A stretch of DNA of 34,729 bases from Nitrospira sp. (GCA_018242685.1 JAFEBM010000032.1:1-34729), one strand, 5' to 3'; positions 6,586-15,558 are shown, numbered from the stretch's first letter. Numbers and translations are program-made. Notes: generated by a model not told the origin, from the letters alone.

Positions 6586-9324
6586 TCATTGCTTTCCTGT
6601 TTCGACCCTGATCTTCGCATCCACGATCCGGCAGCCTTGGCCCGGTGGGAGGGCGAAGATCGGATTCAAGTCGAGTTCGCTGATCTCCTGAATTTCTTCG
6701 ACGAGACGGGATACCCGCAGCAACGTGTCCTCCAAGGCTTCAAGATCGGCCGGTGGTTGTCCACGATAACCGGTGAGCAGGCGATAAGCTTTGATTCCTC
6801 GGACCATTTCCGCGGCGTCGCGATCGGTGAGGGGTGTAATGCGGAACTGGACATCGCCGAAGATCTCGACATGAATTCCACCGAGACCAAACGCAATCAG
6901 CGGGCCGAATAGGGGGTCGTCAGTAACGCCGATCATGACCTCCACGCCGCCGGTGACCATCGGCTGCACGAGCACCCCTTCCATAGCATCGAGCTGGTTA
7001 GTTTCGGCGAGCCTCGTTCTCATCGAATCAAACGCCTTGCGAACCACCTCTTCGCTCGTGAGATTCAACTGCACCCCACCAACCTCTGTTTTGTGCACGA
7101 TCTGATGTGAGGCCAGTTTGACGACGACTGGATAGCCGACTTGATTCGCCAAAGCTACTGCTTCGTCGGCTGTCCTCGCCACTCCGCTAGGCTGAACGGG
7201 GAGTTTCATCGCACTTAGGACACTTCGTGTTTCTTCCGTCGATAGCCAGCCCGTTCCGCGACGAGAGAGTGCGTCGGCACAGATTCGCCTTACGGCTGAA
7301 AGATCCAGATCATCGAAGTCAGGAACCATGCCGGGCCGTTGGCGTCGCCACTCTGCATAAGCCGCAGCTTTGCTTAGTACGAGCGCGGGAGTCTCCGGCA
7401 AATAGTAGGTTGGGATGGTTTCAGTTTGGCAGTGAAACGTACGCTCCATATCACCTTCCGCCATCCAACTGAGAAACACGGGCTTGGCCTTCGCGCCTTC
7501 TTTCCGACCTTTTTCAATTCCATCCAGGATACCGTGGGCGATGCCGGCTGTGTCCGCCACCGTCACGGACATATAGAGGATAATCAACGCGTCGATCTCA
7601 TTCGCAGACAGAAGAATTTCAATTCCCTTGGCATACTGATCCGGCGTGGCAGAAGCAATCAGATCGACGGGATTGCTTAGCGCAGCGGCTGATGGCAGAA
7701 AGGCGGCAAGAGTGCTCTTGGTTTGGGTGGACAGCTCGGGAACCACCAACGCGCCTGCCTCACAAGCGTCGGTACAGAGAACGGCCGGGCCTCCCGCGTT
7801 CGTGATGATTCCAATCCGCCGTCCTTGTGGCAGGGGTTGATTCGAAAGACCAGCGGCCAGGGCCAACATGTCGTCGAGTGATTCGGCGCGAATGACGCCG
7901 GCTTGATGAAACAACGCGACGACTGCCATATCGCCGGCTGCGAGTGCCGCTGTGTGAGAGCTTGCCGCACGCCGTCCGGATTGGGATCGCCCCGCTTTGA
8001 CCGCGATGATCGGTTTGCGGCGACTCACGCGCCGCGCGATACGCGCAAAGCGGCGAGGATTGCCGAAAGATTCGACGTAAAGGAGAATCACGTCCGTGGT
8101 TGGGTCTTCTTCCCAATACTGGAGGAGATCGTTGGTGGATACGTCGGCCTTGTTTCCCACACTCACAAACGAAGAGATGCCCAAGTGGAACCGCCGTGCG
8201 CCGGCAAGGGTTGCGATCCCGATGGCGCCGCTTTGCGACGACATGGCGACACGACCGAGTGGGGGAAACAGTGTGGTGAAGGTGGCATTGAGTTGTATGT
8301 TGGGGTCTGTATTCAGAATCCCGAAGCAATTAGGCCCGATCATGCGCATGCCATACTGCCGGACTTTCGAGGCCAACTGCTGCTGAAGAGCCGCTCCTGC
8401 AGGCCCCACTTCTGCGAAGCCGGCCGTAATGATGACGCAGGCTCGGATTCCTTTTGCCGTACACTCGTCGATCACAGACGACACAGAGTCTCGATGGACC
8501 GAGATGACAGCTAGATCGACGGGCTGCGGGATATCACGCACGAATGGATAGGTCCGGATTCCGATAATTTCGGTCGTCTTGGGGTTGACCGGATAAACGG
8601 CCCCTCGAAATCGGCAGGCCGTTATCGCATCGAGCAGCCGATAGCCGATCTTGTTCGGGTCACGCGAGGCGCCGATGATGGCGATGGACCGAGGCTGGAA
8701 AAACGGTCGCAGTGAGGCTGTCGTGGCGAGCCGTTCTCGAACCTCCGTACGAGAGACAGTTGTTTCCGTGGGGATCAACGACAACTCGACTTGCATGTCG
8801 TCGCCTTCGTAGGCTTCATGGGCAGTAAACCCCGATTCTCGGAAGACTTCGCGCATGGCCAGATTGTCAACGTGAGTGACAGCCCAAAGGTGAGTAAGGC
8901 TGTGTCGGATGGCGGCTAAGGCCAGTCGTTCCAGCAGCAGTGTGCCCAGACCTTTTCCATGAAACTCGTCGTCTACGGCCATGGCGACTTCCGCCGTCTG
9001 CCCATCCCTCGCCCAGTAAGACCCAGCGGCGATAATACGGGTTCTGCCCTCCCATACTCGCGTGACGATCAGCGTGAACTGCGAGCGTGGGTTAGAGGAA
9101 CAACATACGGTGGCGATAGCGCCAGAAGACGGAGGGCTTTCCGAGAAAAATCTGTGGCGTCTCGATTCAGGGGATAGTCGATCGATGAACTGTTGCATCA
9201 TCGGTACATCGGTCGGTTCAGCCGGTCGGATTGCAGCGGTCGTCCCATCGCGCATGATGAGGGAACCGGACTCGGTGTGATCGGTTTCCAGGGGCGGAAT
9301 GTAAAGTGGACGAACGGCTCTCAT
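6586..9324 (-). CDS. GNAT acetyltransferase fused to ADP-forming acyl-CoA synthetase
   Basis: A 912-residue multidomain enzyme. Order: GNAT acetyltransferase (about 22-185, with acetyl-CoA loop FHGKGLGTLL 121-130), CoA-binding Rossmann domain (about 205-300, IAIIGASRDPNKIG), succinyl-CoA-ligase-like domain with MSSQSGAIG (361-369) and the phospho-histidine segment SSHTAAL (His457), then an ATP-grasp domain (about 690-905, VVKLASHQIVHKTEVGGVQ, ELDLNPIF). ADP-forming acetyl-CoA synthetases make ATP from acyl-CoA; related Pat/PatZ proteins acetylate lysines but carry GNAT at the C-terminus. Here GNAT is N-terminal and the catalytic histidine is kept, so both activities are possible. The gene starts 37 bases after the Usp gene, on the same strand. 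No strong ribosome-binding site is seen at 9324; Met24 is an alternative start. Confidence 0.88.
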   Translation of the reverse strand: MRAVRPLYIPPLETDHTESGSLIMRDGTTAAIRPAEPTDVPMMQQFIDRLSPESRRHRFFSESPPSSGAIATVCCSSNPRSQFTLIVTRVWEGRTRIIAAGSYWARDGQTAEVAMAVDDEFHGKGLGTLLLERLALAAIRHSLTHLWAVTHVDNLAMREVFRESGFTAHEAYEGDDMQVELSLIPTETTVSRTEVRERLATTASLRPFFQPRSIAIIGASRDPNKIGYRLLDAITACRFRGAVYPVNPKTTEIIGIRTYPFVRDIPQPVDLAVISVHRDSVSSVIDECTAKGIRACVIITAGFAEVGPAGAALQQQLASKVRQYGMRMIGPNCFGILNTDPNIQLNATFTTLFPPLGRVAMSSQSGAIGIATLAGARRFHLGISSFVSVGNKADVSTNDLLQYWEEDPTTDVILLYVESFGNPRRFARIARRVSRRKPIIAVKAGRSQSGRRAASSHTAALAAGDMAVVALFHQAGVIRAESLDDMLALAAGLSNQPLPQGRRIGIITNAGGPAVLCTDACEAGALVVPELSTQTKSTLAAFLPSAAALSNPVDLIASATPDQYAKGIEILLSANEIDALIILYMSVTVADTAGIAHGILDGIEKGRKEGAKAKPVFLSWMAEGDMERTFHCQTETIPTYYLPETPALVLSKAAAYAEWRRQRPGMVPDFDDLDLSAVRRICADALSRRGTGWLSTEETRSVLSAMKLPVQPSGVARTADEAVALANQVGYPVVVKLASHQIVHKTEVGGVQLNLTSEEVVRKAFDSMRTRLAETNQLDAMEGVLVQPMVTGGVEVMIGVTDDPLFGPLIAFGLGGIHVEIFGDVQFRITPLTDRDAAEMVRGIKAYRLLTGYRGQPPADLEALEDTLLRVSRLVEEIQEISELDLNPIFALPPGQGCRIVDAKIRVETGKQ

Positions 9325-9361
9325 CCTGCGGCGTCTAGTATCGCTAGCATCCTTTATTCCT

Positions 9362-10219
9362 TTACCTCACGACAAGTATCGGACAGGTCACGTGATGCAC
9401 AACGGCATGGGACACGCTCCCCAAGAGGAAACGAGAAAGGCCCTTGCGTCCATGGGAGCTGACGACCACCAAATCCATCCTCTTCGCTTCCCGTTCAATC
9501 ACCGCAGCGGGGTTGCCCGTGGCGACGTTCGTGCTCACTGTATAACGAGGGTTCAAGAGTTTGCCGGCGGTCGATTGGACGAGTTCATTCGCATAGCGCT
9601 CCGCGCCCTCCCACCATGTTCCGGTTCCCAGCGCGTCATAGGGGTCGTTGACTCCGATCGGAACGAGGGCATGCAGCACGCAGAGCTCGGTAGGATCCAC
9701 AAAGGGATGGTGTCTCAGCCACTTCGTGATTCGGTCGGCATCGTCTCGATCCTCGATGGCGACGAGTACTCGCTGAACCTTGCGCGCCGCCCCTTTCACG
9801 ATCAGAGTCGGGCGAGAGGTATGCAGAAGAACCCGATGGGACACGCTGCCAAGAACAACCTCTGACAGACGGCTACGTCCACGCACGCCGACGACGACCA
9901 ACTCGGCTGAGAGGTTTTCGGCGCTGTCGAGGATGAGTTCGGCGGGACTGCCGACTTCGTTCACCTTCCTGATCGACGCAACCTCCGCCGGTACCATGGC
10001 GGCGGCGCGCTCCAGCAGTTGATTTCCCGAAGCGACCATCGCATTGCGGAACTCATCGTACCCTTGCACGTTGCCTGCTTGAGCCACGACCGGATGTTGC
10101 AAAATCCCTAAATCGACGCCGTGGACCAGCGTGACATCCGTTGGGTGATAGAGTTGAAACGTCTGGGTGACGGCAGCGAACGCCTGATCCGACCAATCGA
10201 CGCCGATGACGACTCTCAT
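9362..10219 (-). CDS. Universal stress protein with two UspA domains
   Basis: A 285-residue cytoplasmic protein of two tandem Usp domains (about 1-142 and 148-285). Domain 1 has the complete ATP-binding pattern G-2x-G-9x-GS (Gly111, Gly114, Gly124-Ser125: GVRGRSRLSEVVLGS). Domain 2 reads SSHGRKGLSRFLLGS (254-268), with the first glycine replaced by serine, so it may bind ATP less well. The GAGGAAAGG ribosome-binding site sits upstream of the ATG. Tandem Usp proteins help cells survive starvation and respiratory stress. It lies between the phosphoribosyltransferase gene and the acyl-CoA synthetase fusion, all on the minus strand, suggesting a stress and energy operon. Confidence 0.92.
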   Translation of the reverse strand: MRVVIGVDWSDQAFAAVTQTFQLYHPTDVTLVHGVDLGILQHPVVAQAGNVQGYDEFRNAMVASGNQLLERAAAMVPAEVASIRKVNEVGSPAELILDSAENLSAELVVVGVRGRSRLSEVVLGSVSHRVLLHTSRPTLIVKGAARKVQRVLVAIEDRDDADRITKWLRHHPFVDPTELCVLHALVPIGVNDPYDALGTGTWWEGAERYANELVQSTAGKLLNPRYTVSTNVATGNPAAVIEREAKRMDLVVVSSHGRKGLSRFLLGSVSHAVVHHVTCPILVVR

Positions 10220-10380
10220 TTCATAGCCTTTCCTCTTTGAACCTCAAAACGGCGGATGTGACATGGTATCGAACGGAAGCCCATGCATTGATTCACCGAG
10301 CCTACCCCCAATGCGCCATCTGCGGTCTTTGAGTCCATGTGCCACGCCCCTTGAACATAAAGCTCGACGTCTCCAAGGAT

Positions 10381-11046
10381 CTACACAGAGGATTGCGATC
10401 TCTCGCGCATCGCTTCCTCAGCCAGCTTTAAATACTCCACCACATCAGCATCCTTGATCTGTGCAAAGTCGACATAGTGGTTACCGACGGCCCAAAACGG
10501 ATCCGGTGTGGCAAGGACGACTAATTCATCCACCTGCGTCCGAGCCTCTCGGATGGTTTCTACCGGCCCAACCGGAATGGCTCCAATCAGGCGGCCTGGT
10601 TTGAGATATCTGATGGATTGGATGGCTGCAAAGAACGTGGATCCTGTGGCAATGCCGTCATCGACGAGAATGACGATGCGGTCGGTGAGGGTCGGTAATC
10701 GCCGGCCTTGGCGATAGAGGTCCTGCCGTCGAGCTACCTCTCGCTGTTGTGCCTGAGCCAAGCCCTCCATGTCGTCGCCGGAAAGATTGTAGACGGCGAG
10801 TGCGTCAGGGTTCAGGTAGATCGTCCCTGTTTCACCCACTGCGCCTAGCGCATATTCGGGATTATCCGGCGCTCCCAGCTTTCGAGCGATGAAGACATCC
10901 AGTGGAAGCTGCAGCCCCCGACTCAGCTGATAACCGACTGCCACCCCACCGCGTGAAAGCGCCAAAATAATGGCGGTCGGGTCGCTACGGTATCGGATCA
11001 ATCGCTCAACGAATCGACGACCGGCCTCTTCTCGATTCTCAAACAT
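10381..11046 (-). CDS. Phosphoribosyltransferase-family protein
   Basis: A 221-residue type I phosphoribosyltransferase fold. The PRPP-binding motif IVILVDDGIATGST (124-137) is complete, and the N-terminal segment ILALSRGGVAVGYQL (27-41) and FIARKLGAPDNPEYALGAVGE (52-72 region) match the PRTase-like group often encoded beside Usp or Hsp20 genes. The base or other acceptor is unknown; this group is not a classic purine salvage enzyme. It lies 161 bases upstream of the Usp gene and 35 bases after the small membrane protein gene on the same strand. Confidence 0.85.
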   Translation of the reverse strand: MFENREEAGRRFVERLIRYRSDPTAIILALSRGGVAVGYQLSRGLQLPLDVFIARKLGAPDNPEYALGAVGETGTIYLNPDALAVYNLSGDDMEGLAQAQQREVARRQDLYRQGRRLPTLTDRIVILVDDGIATGSTFFAAIQSIRYLKPGRLIGAIPVGPVETIREARTQVDELVVLATPDPFWAVGNHYVDFAQIKDADVVEYLKLAEEAMRERSQSSV

Positions 11047-11081
11047 GACACGGTTCTCTTCCCCTCACTGAATTCACAGGT

Positions 11082-11234
11082 CTACATGAGGCCGCTTGTC
11101 ACGCCGACTCCGATCAAGAACATTGCCAGAACGATCAGGATCGCCATGAGGAGCAGGTGATGGTGCGGCCTTGCCTCATTCTGATTCCAATGGACTTCCC
11201 AGGGAATTTCGAGGTCACGGGGATGACGAAACAT
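11082..11234 (-). CDS. Small single-pass membrane protein (50 aa)
   Basis: A 50-residue protein starting at the ATG preceded by AAGGAGGG with a five-base gap, which decides this start over the longer frame from 11282. Residues 1-28 are polar (HPRDLEIPWEVHWNQNEARP, then HHH), followed by one membrane helix (about 29-48: LLLMAILIVLAMFLIGVGV). It lies between the hsp20 gene (40 bases upstream) and the phosphoribosyltransferase gene on the same strand. No family recognised; small stress-linked membrane peptide is a guess from position. Confidence 0.75.
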   Translation of the reverse strand: MFRHPRDLEIPWEVHWNQNEARPHHHLLLMAILIVLAMFLIGVGVTSGLM

Positions 11235-11274
11235 GATGCCCTCCTTTTCCCTATGAAAGCTAGGGGTTGAAGGT

Positions 11275-11745
11275 TCAAGCAATTTTCACTTCAATCGCTT
11301 TGGGTTTGACCTTCTCCGCCTTTGGCAGACGCACGTTGAGTACACCATCCTTGTACTCGGCATTGACTTTGGATCCATCGGCGTCTTCGGGAAGGGTAAA
11401 ACTCCGCAAAAAGCTGCCGTAGGCCCGCTCGACGCGGTGATACTTCTTGCCTGTTTCTTCCTTCTCGTATTTCCGTTCGCCGCTGATAGCGAGGACATCG
11501 TCTTGGACGTTGATCTTGATCTCTTCTTTCTTCATTTCGGGCACTTCCGCTTTGATGACATACTCCTTCTCGTCTTCCGAGATATCCACCAGCGGCGCCC
11601 ACTCCGCGACAGTGATGGCTTCCTTCTTGTCCCCGGTAGAAACCGGTGTGCGGCCGAAGAAGCTTGAGAGTCGTTTCTCCATCTCTTCGAGTTCCTTAAA
11701 AGGGTTCCATCGAGTCGTCGGTTCCCATCTTGTCAGACCGCTCAT
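11275..11745 (-). CDS. Hsp20/alpha-crystallin small heat shock protein
   Basis: A 156-residue small heat shock protein. The start at 11745 is chosen because AAGGAGG lies eight bases upstream; the longer frame reaching 11982 adds sequence unrelated to Hsp20. The alpha-crystallin domain covers about 47-145 (WAPLVDISEDEKEYVIKAEVP, ISGERKYE, the SFTLPEDADGSKVNAEYKDG stretch) with the conserved GVLNVRLPK (134-142), and the C-terminal I-x-V anchor (IEVKIA). It holds unfolding proteins as an ATP-independent chaperone. It heads a minus-strand stress cluster. No CIRCE element was found upstream. Confidence 0.95.
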   Translation of the reverse strand: MSGLTRWEPTTRWNPFKELEEMEKRLSSFFGRTPVSTGDKKEAITVAEWAPLVDISEDEKEYVIKAEVPEMKKEEIKINVQDDVLAISGERKYEKEETGKKYHRVERAYGSFLRSFTLPEDADGSKVNAEYKDGVLNVRLPKAEKVKPKAIEVKIA

Positions 11746-12349
11746 GACCATTACCTCCTTGTGTATTTTATGAAGCCTGCCCTCAGTCTGATGGGCTGCA
11801 TCGATGGTGCCAAAGGCTTGGATCAGACGACGGCACAGGGTCCTTTTGAAAACCGATGCGTTAGCTAGGTGACGTGCATCAATACTTAGAGGATTAAAAG
11901 AAACTGTCTGTGGCATTACGGGCCAGACGCTCTTGAGTAACTGTCGCCTCTTTCGACATCTCTGAGAGGGAGCTTGTTCCAAGAGTTCGCCGCCGCCTCA
12001 ACAACAGGTCTTCATAAGACGACATCGAGGCTTTGTTCGGGAAAGATGAAATTCCACTAGAAACAAAACGAAAGCGGAGGCAGGTTCAGAGAGCTCTTTG
12101 TGAAAGGTGGAGGTCTTGGAGGAGTTTTAGGCTTCCCGCTCGGTGCCGGCGGGCTTGCTCACCGCCCCAACGCTCGACCTCGATTCTCTCGACTGTTCCT
12201 CTCACCGAGGCCTCCGCTCACTTTTGAGATAACCGTCTTTTATGAATAGTCAATTGCTGACCGCTTGGTCACCGGTACACATCTCGTGACCTAAATCTTG
12301 TACGAGAGGTGGGGCCGTGGGCAGCAACATGGTCATGGATCTTATGGCA

Positions 12350-12365
12350 CTAGGTGTTTTCCTAA
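12350..12365. promoter_or_regulatory. CTAGG-N6-CCTAA element upstream of histidine kinase 1
   Basis: CTAGG TGTTTT CCTAA is a one-mismatch copy of the perfect CTAGG-N6-CCTAG palindrome at 32834-32849 and resembles CTAGG-N5-CCTAG at 15214-15228. It lies about 100 bases before the kinase start. The likely role as a binding site for a module regulator is inferred from repetition. Confidence 0.45.
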
Positions 12366-12371
12366 TCATGC

Positions 12372-12390
12372 GCTCAAGTTGTACTTGAGC
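12372..12390. promoter_or_regulatory. Perfect 19-bp palindrome upstream of histidine kinase 1
   Basis: GCTCAAGT-TGT-ACTTGAGC has 8-bp perfect arms and a 3-base centre, seven bases after the CTAGG element and about 77 bases before the kinase start. It has no T-run and no long stem, so an operator for a dimeric regulator is more likely than a terminator. Confidence 0.4.
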
Positions 12391-12466
12391 TGCTCTGACC
12401 CAATCGTTCAGCGGCCCATTGCTCTTGCTGGCGTTTACCCGGAGGCCTACAATTGCACCCTCTGCT

Positions 12467-14509
12467 ATGCCGCCGAAAACGATCAAGAAGACATCATCAG
12501 TCAAGAGAAAACCACCCCGGCGCGCGCGAACCGCCGACACAACCTCTCGGTCCAGTCCTGTCCCGTCGGCTGAAGAAGAGCTGTTTGCCAAAGCCTTCCG
12601 TTTGAGTCCGCACCCGATCGGGATTACCGAGTTGGAAACGGGACGTTGTCTTGAAGTCAACGATGCCTGCTTGGAAATCTTTGGGTTTCGACGCGACGAG
12701 GTGGTGGCGCAAACAACGTTTCTGCTGGGGATTTGGCCTGATCCTCAAGAGCGGGTCCGGCTCATCGATCGGCTGACGGCCGAAGGGAAAGTCCGAAATC
12801 TCGAAGTGTCCATGCGGACGAAAGAGGGAGCACTGCGCCGATTTCTTATTTCAACGGACCTGATCACGCTCAAGGGGAAACGGTGCCTGTTGACGATCGG
12901 CAACGACATCACCGAGCTCAAGCGGGCGGAGGAGGAGCTGCGGCGGCTCAACGAGACGCTTGAGCAGCGCATCATGAACAGGACGGCTGAGCTGAAAGAG
13001 ACGAACGAACGGCTGCAGGCGGAGATCACCGAGCGCAAACAGGCCGAGGCGGTGTTACGGCGCAGCGAAGAGCAATTTCGGACGGTCGTGGAGTCGACGC
13101 CGAACGGAATCCTCTTGGTAGACGGCGGAGGCCGGATCGTCCTTGTCAATGGGCAGATCGAGCGACAGTTCGGCTATTGTCGAGAGGAACTCATCGGTCA
13201 CCCTGTCGAAAGACTGCTGCCTGAGCGCTTTCGCAGGGGCCATGCCGGTCTGCGGGAGGCGTATCAGGAGGCTCCGGAAGCCAGAGCGATGGGTCGTGGG
13301 CGCGACCTCTATGGGCTGCGCAAGGATGGAAGCGAGCTTTCCCTCGAAATCGGGCTGAGTCCGATCGAGACAATCTCAGGGGCGATGGTGCTTGCCTCGG
13401 TCGTGGACATCACGGTGCGCAAGGAGAACGAGACGGCGCTGAGAAAAAGCGACGAACGGTTTCGCACGTTTCTCAACAATGCGTCGAATGTTGCGTTCAT
13501 GAAGGCGTGTGATGGACGGTATCTGTATGTGAATCGTCGATTCGAAGAGGCGTTCCAACGCAAGCAGAAACAGATAGTGGGCAAGACGGATGCGGAGTTG
13601 TTCTCGCGCGAACAGGCCGAGCTGTTTCAAAGCCACGATCGTTGTGTGCTCGAAGCAGGAGAAGCGGTGGAATTTGAGGAGACTTCGCTCTACGCCGACG
13701 GTCTGCATACGAATATCGTCGTCAAGTTTCCCGTGCGAGATGGATCAGGGCAAATCTACGCGATCGGAGGAATTGTCACTGATATCACCGATCGCAAAAT
13801 GAGCGAGCTGGCGTTGCAGCAGAACCAACTGGTCCTCCAAGAAAAACGAGAAGAGCTCCAACGGCTCACGGACAAATTGTTCATGACTCAGGACAGCGAG
13901 CGCCAGCGGATCGCGCGCGATCTGCACGATGATTTCAGCCAGCGGCTGGCCGCACTGGTGCTCGATGTGGCGTCGCTCCAACGGTCGCCTCGCTTGTCGG
14001 AGTTGATCGGCAAAGCCTTGGAACCGGTTCGAGAAGAACTGACGCAGCTTTCCGACGACCTTCATAACTTAGCCTACAGACTGCACCCGCCTCTGCTGCA
14101 ACACGCGGGGCTACAGGCGACCATTGAAGACTATATTCACAAGACGATCGAGCGTACGGGGCTCTATATCATCTTGACGGTCAAAAACCTTCCCGGTGTG
14201 ATCCCGCTGGATTGGTCCATCTGCCTGTTTCGCGTGTTCCAGGAGAGTCTTCAGAATATCGTGAAGCATGCGAAGGCCTCAGAGGTATCAGTCGGACTGA
14301 GTGGGTCGTCGAAAGGGGTCGGTCTCTCTGTGACCGATAACGGCAAAGGATTCGACGCGCGCGACAAGAGCGGTCATCAGAAGGGGATGGGGTTGTTCAG
14401 CATGAAGGAGCGGCTGCGGTTGGTGAACGGATTGCTCAACATCCATTCCAGGCCGGCGGATGGAACAAAGGTCTGTGCCTGGATTCCATTCCAGGGGAAG
14501 ACGCCGTGA
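12467..14509 (+). CDS. Soluble PAS histidine kinase, NarL/UhpB type (module copy 1)
   Basis: About 680 residues with no membrane segment. Domains: a basic N-terminal tail, PAS1 (about 39-149, GITELETGRCLEVNDACLEIF), a coiled coil (150-200), PAS2 (200-319), PAS3 (327-444), HisKA_3 with phospho-His487 in the ERQRIARDLHDD run, and an HATPase domain with N-box QESLQNIVKHAKA and G-box DNGKGFD. It should phosphorylate the regulator whose gene overlaps its stop (GTGA at 14506-14509). Start is uncertain: ATG 12467 lacks a close ribosome-binding site, and the frame stays open to TTG 12419. The signal is unknown; cytosolic PAS domains suggest redox, gas or small-molecule sensing. It is paralogous to the kinase at 29693. 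Confidence 0.9.
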   Translation: MPPKTIKKTSSVKRKPPRRARTADTTSRSSPVPSAEEELFAKAFRLSPHPIGITELETGRCLEVNDACLEIFGFRRDEVVAQTTFLLGIWPDPQERVRLIDRLTAEGKVRNLEVSMRTKEGALRRFLISTDLITLKGKRCLLTIGNDITELKRAEEELRRLNETLEQRIMNRTAELKETNERLQAEITERKQAEAVLRRSEEQFRTVVESTPNGILLVDGGGRIVLVNGQIERQFGYCREELIGHPVERLLPERFRRGHAGLREAYQEAPEARAMGRGRDLYGLRKDGSELSLEIGLSPIETISGAMVLASVVDITVRKENETALRKSDERFRTFLNNASNVAFMKACDGRYLYVNRRFEEAFQRKQKQIVGKTDAELFSREQAELFQSHDRCVLEAGEAVEFEETSLYADGLHTNIVVKFPVRDGSGQIYAIGGIVTDITDRKMSELALQQNQLVLQEKREELQRLTDKLFMTQDSERQRIARDLHDDFSQRLAALVLDVASLQRSPRLSELIGKALEPVREELTQLSDDLHNLAYRLHPPLLQHAGLQATIEDYIHKTIERTGLYIILTVKNLPGVIPLDWSICLFRVFQESLQNIVKHAKASEVSVGLSGSSKGVGLSVTDNGKGFDARDKSGHQKGMGLFSMKERLRLVNGLLNIHSRPADGTKVCAWIPFQGKTP

Positions 14510-15153
14510 CTCGTCTTCGTATCCTCATGGCGGATGATCATTCGCTCGTGCTGGCCGGGCTCCGAAGACTGGTTGAGGAGGAAGGAGACGTGGTCGGCAC
14601 CGTCGAAGATGGCCGAGCCTTGATCGAGCAGGCGCAAAGGCTGCGGCCGGACCTTATTTTCTTGGACATTTCCATGCCGTTGCTCAACGGCTTGGACGCG
14701 GCGAGACAACTCACGAAACTGGTGCCGGACAGCAAGCTGATTTTCTTGACCATGCACGCCACCCCCACGTATGTGACCGAGGCTTTTAAGGTCGGGGCCG
14801 TAGGCTATTTGGTCAAACAGTCCGCGGCGGAGGAGCTCAAGCAAGCCATCCAGGCGGTTTGGCGTGGACAGCACTACATGACGCCGTTGGTGACCAAGGA
14901 TACGATGGGGGCGACGCTCCATCCATCCCAGGAGCCTGTCTGTAAACGACCAGTGACCGCCCTCACGCCGCGCCAGCGGGAAGTGTTGCAACTCATCGCA
15001 GAGGGGAAAAGCACGAAGTCGATCGCCTTCCTCTTGCACATCTCCGTCAAGACCGTGGAATTCCATAGGACCCGCCTGATGGAGGAGCTGAGCCTCCATT
15101 CGGCTGCCGAGCTTACCAGGTATGCCGTGAGCGAAGGCTTGGTGAGTCTCTGA
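14506..15153 (+). CDS. NarL/FixJ-family response regulator (module copy 1)
   Basis: A 215-residue regulator with a receiver domain (acidic Asp10-Asp11, phospho-acceptor Asp54 in FLDISMP, Thr82, Lys104) and a C-terminal LuxR-type helix-turn-helix (about 152-209: LTPRQREVLQLIAEGKSTKSIA then SVKTVEFHRTRLMEEL). It begins with GTG inside the stop of the kinase gene, so translation is coupled. The closest relative in this window is the regulator at 32068, nearly collinear throughout. Its targets are unknown; palindromes CTAGG-N5-CCTAG at 15214 and CTAGG-N6-CCTAA at 12350 are candidates. Confidence 0.95.
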   Translation: MTRLRILMADDHSLVLAGLRRLVEEEGDVVGTVEDGRALIEQAQRLRPDLIFLDISMPLLNGLDAARQLTKLVPDSKLIFLTMHATPTYVTEAFKVGAVGYLVKQSAAEELKQAIQAVWRGQHYMTPLVTKDTMGATLHPSQEPVCKRPVTALTPRQREVLQLIAEGKSTKSIAFLLHISVKTVEFHRTRLMEELSLHSAAELTRYAVSEGLVSL

Positions 15154-15213
15154 ACAGCTCCATCGTTCGTCGCCTGGTTCATCACACGCTTCCGGTAATA
15201 TTTCATCGCGTAT

Positions 15214-15228
15214 CTAGGCTTTACCTAG
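15214..15228. promoter_or_regulatory. Perfect palindrome CTAGG-N5-CCTAG upstream of small LTWNQV gene 1
   Basis: CTAGG CTTTA CCTAG lies 70 bases before the small gene at 15299. A TATGAT -10-like box at 15242-15247 would place a -35 region (about 15219-15224, CTTTAC) inside the palindrome, so a bound factor would control this promoter. A matching palindrome precedes the paralogous gene at 32940. Confidence 0.5.
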
Positions 15229-15298
15229 TATCCCTCTGCGATATGATCATCTACCATGCACCGCATGGAACGTGGACTTCAGAACAATGAGGTGTCCT

Positions 15299-15541
15299 AT
15301 GACACTCGCGGCGATCATTGTGCGCGTGCACGGTGCGTTGGAACAGCTCGGTACCGATTGTTCCATGGAAGAGGTGGCGACCCTCTGTCCGGAGCTCACA
15401 TGGAACCAAGTGTTCCTCGCGATCGATAATCTGAGTCGAAGCGGGCAGGTTCGTGTGATGCCGGCCGGCGACAGGACCTATAGGGTGCAGGCTCATCACG
15501 CCGTCCCTGTTGCGGCTTCTCCTGCAACACCCGCGCCCTAG
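15299..15541 (+). CDS. Small winged-helix-like protein, LTWNQV family (module copy 1)
   Basis: An 80-residue protein; the ATG at 15299 is chosen because GAGG lies five bases upstream. The predicted order is helix (AAIIVRVHGALEQLG), helix (SMEEVATLC, 22-30), helix (TWNQVFLAIDNLSRSGQ, 34-50) and a beta-hairpin (VRVMPAGDRTYRV), the pattern of a winged helix-turn-helix, followed by a Pro/Ala tail. By hand count about 39 of the first 63 residues are identical, without gaps, to the protein at 32940. Both lie directly after a kinase/regulator pair. No known family is recognised; DNA binding or an adaptor role is inferred only from the fold pattern. Cys21 and Cys30 are shared by both copies. Confidence 0.75.
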   Translation: MTLAAIIVRVHGALEQLGTDCSMEEVATLCPELTWNQVFLAIDNLSRSGQVRVMPAGDRTYRVQAHHAVPVAASPATPAP

Positions 15542-15558
15542 TAGCTATTTGCTCTAGA

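Larger units (their letters stand above)
11746..12466. other. Divergent intergenic region between hsp20 and histidine kinase
   Basis: About 720 bases with no convincing gene. It must hold promoters for hsp20 (minus) and the kinase (plus). The kinase-proximal part carries a CTAGG-N6-CCTAA element and a perfect 19-bp palindrome, listed separately. Small frames here have no ribosome-binding site or recognisable product. Confidence 0.5.
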
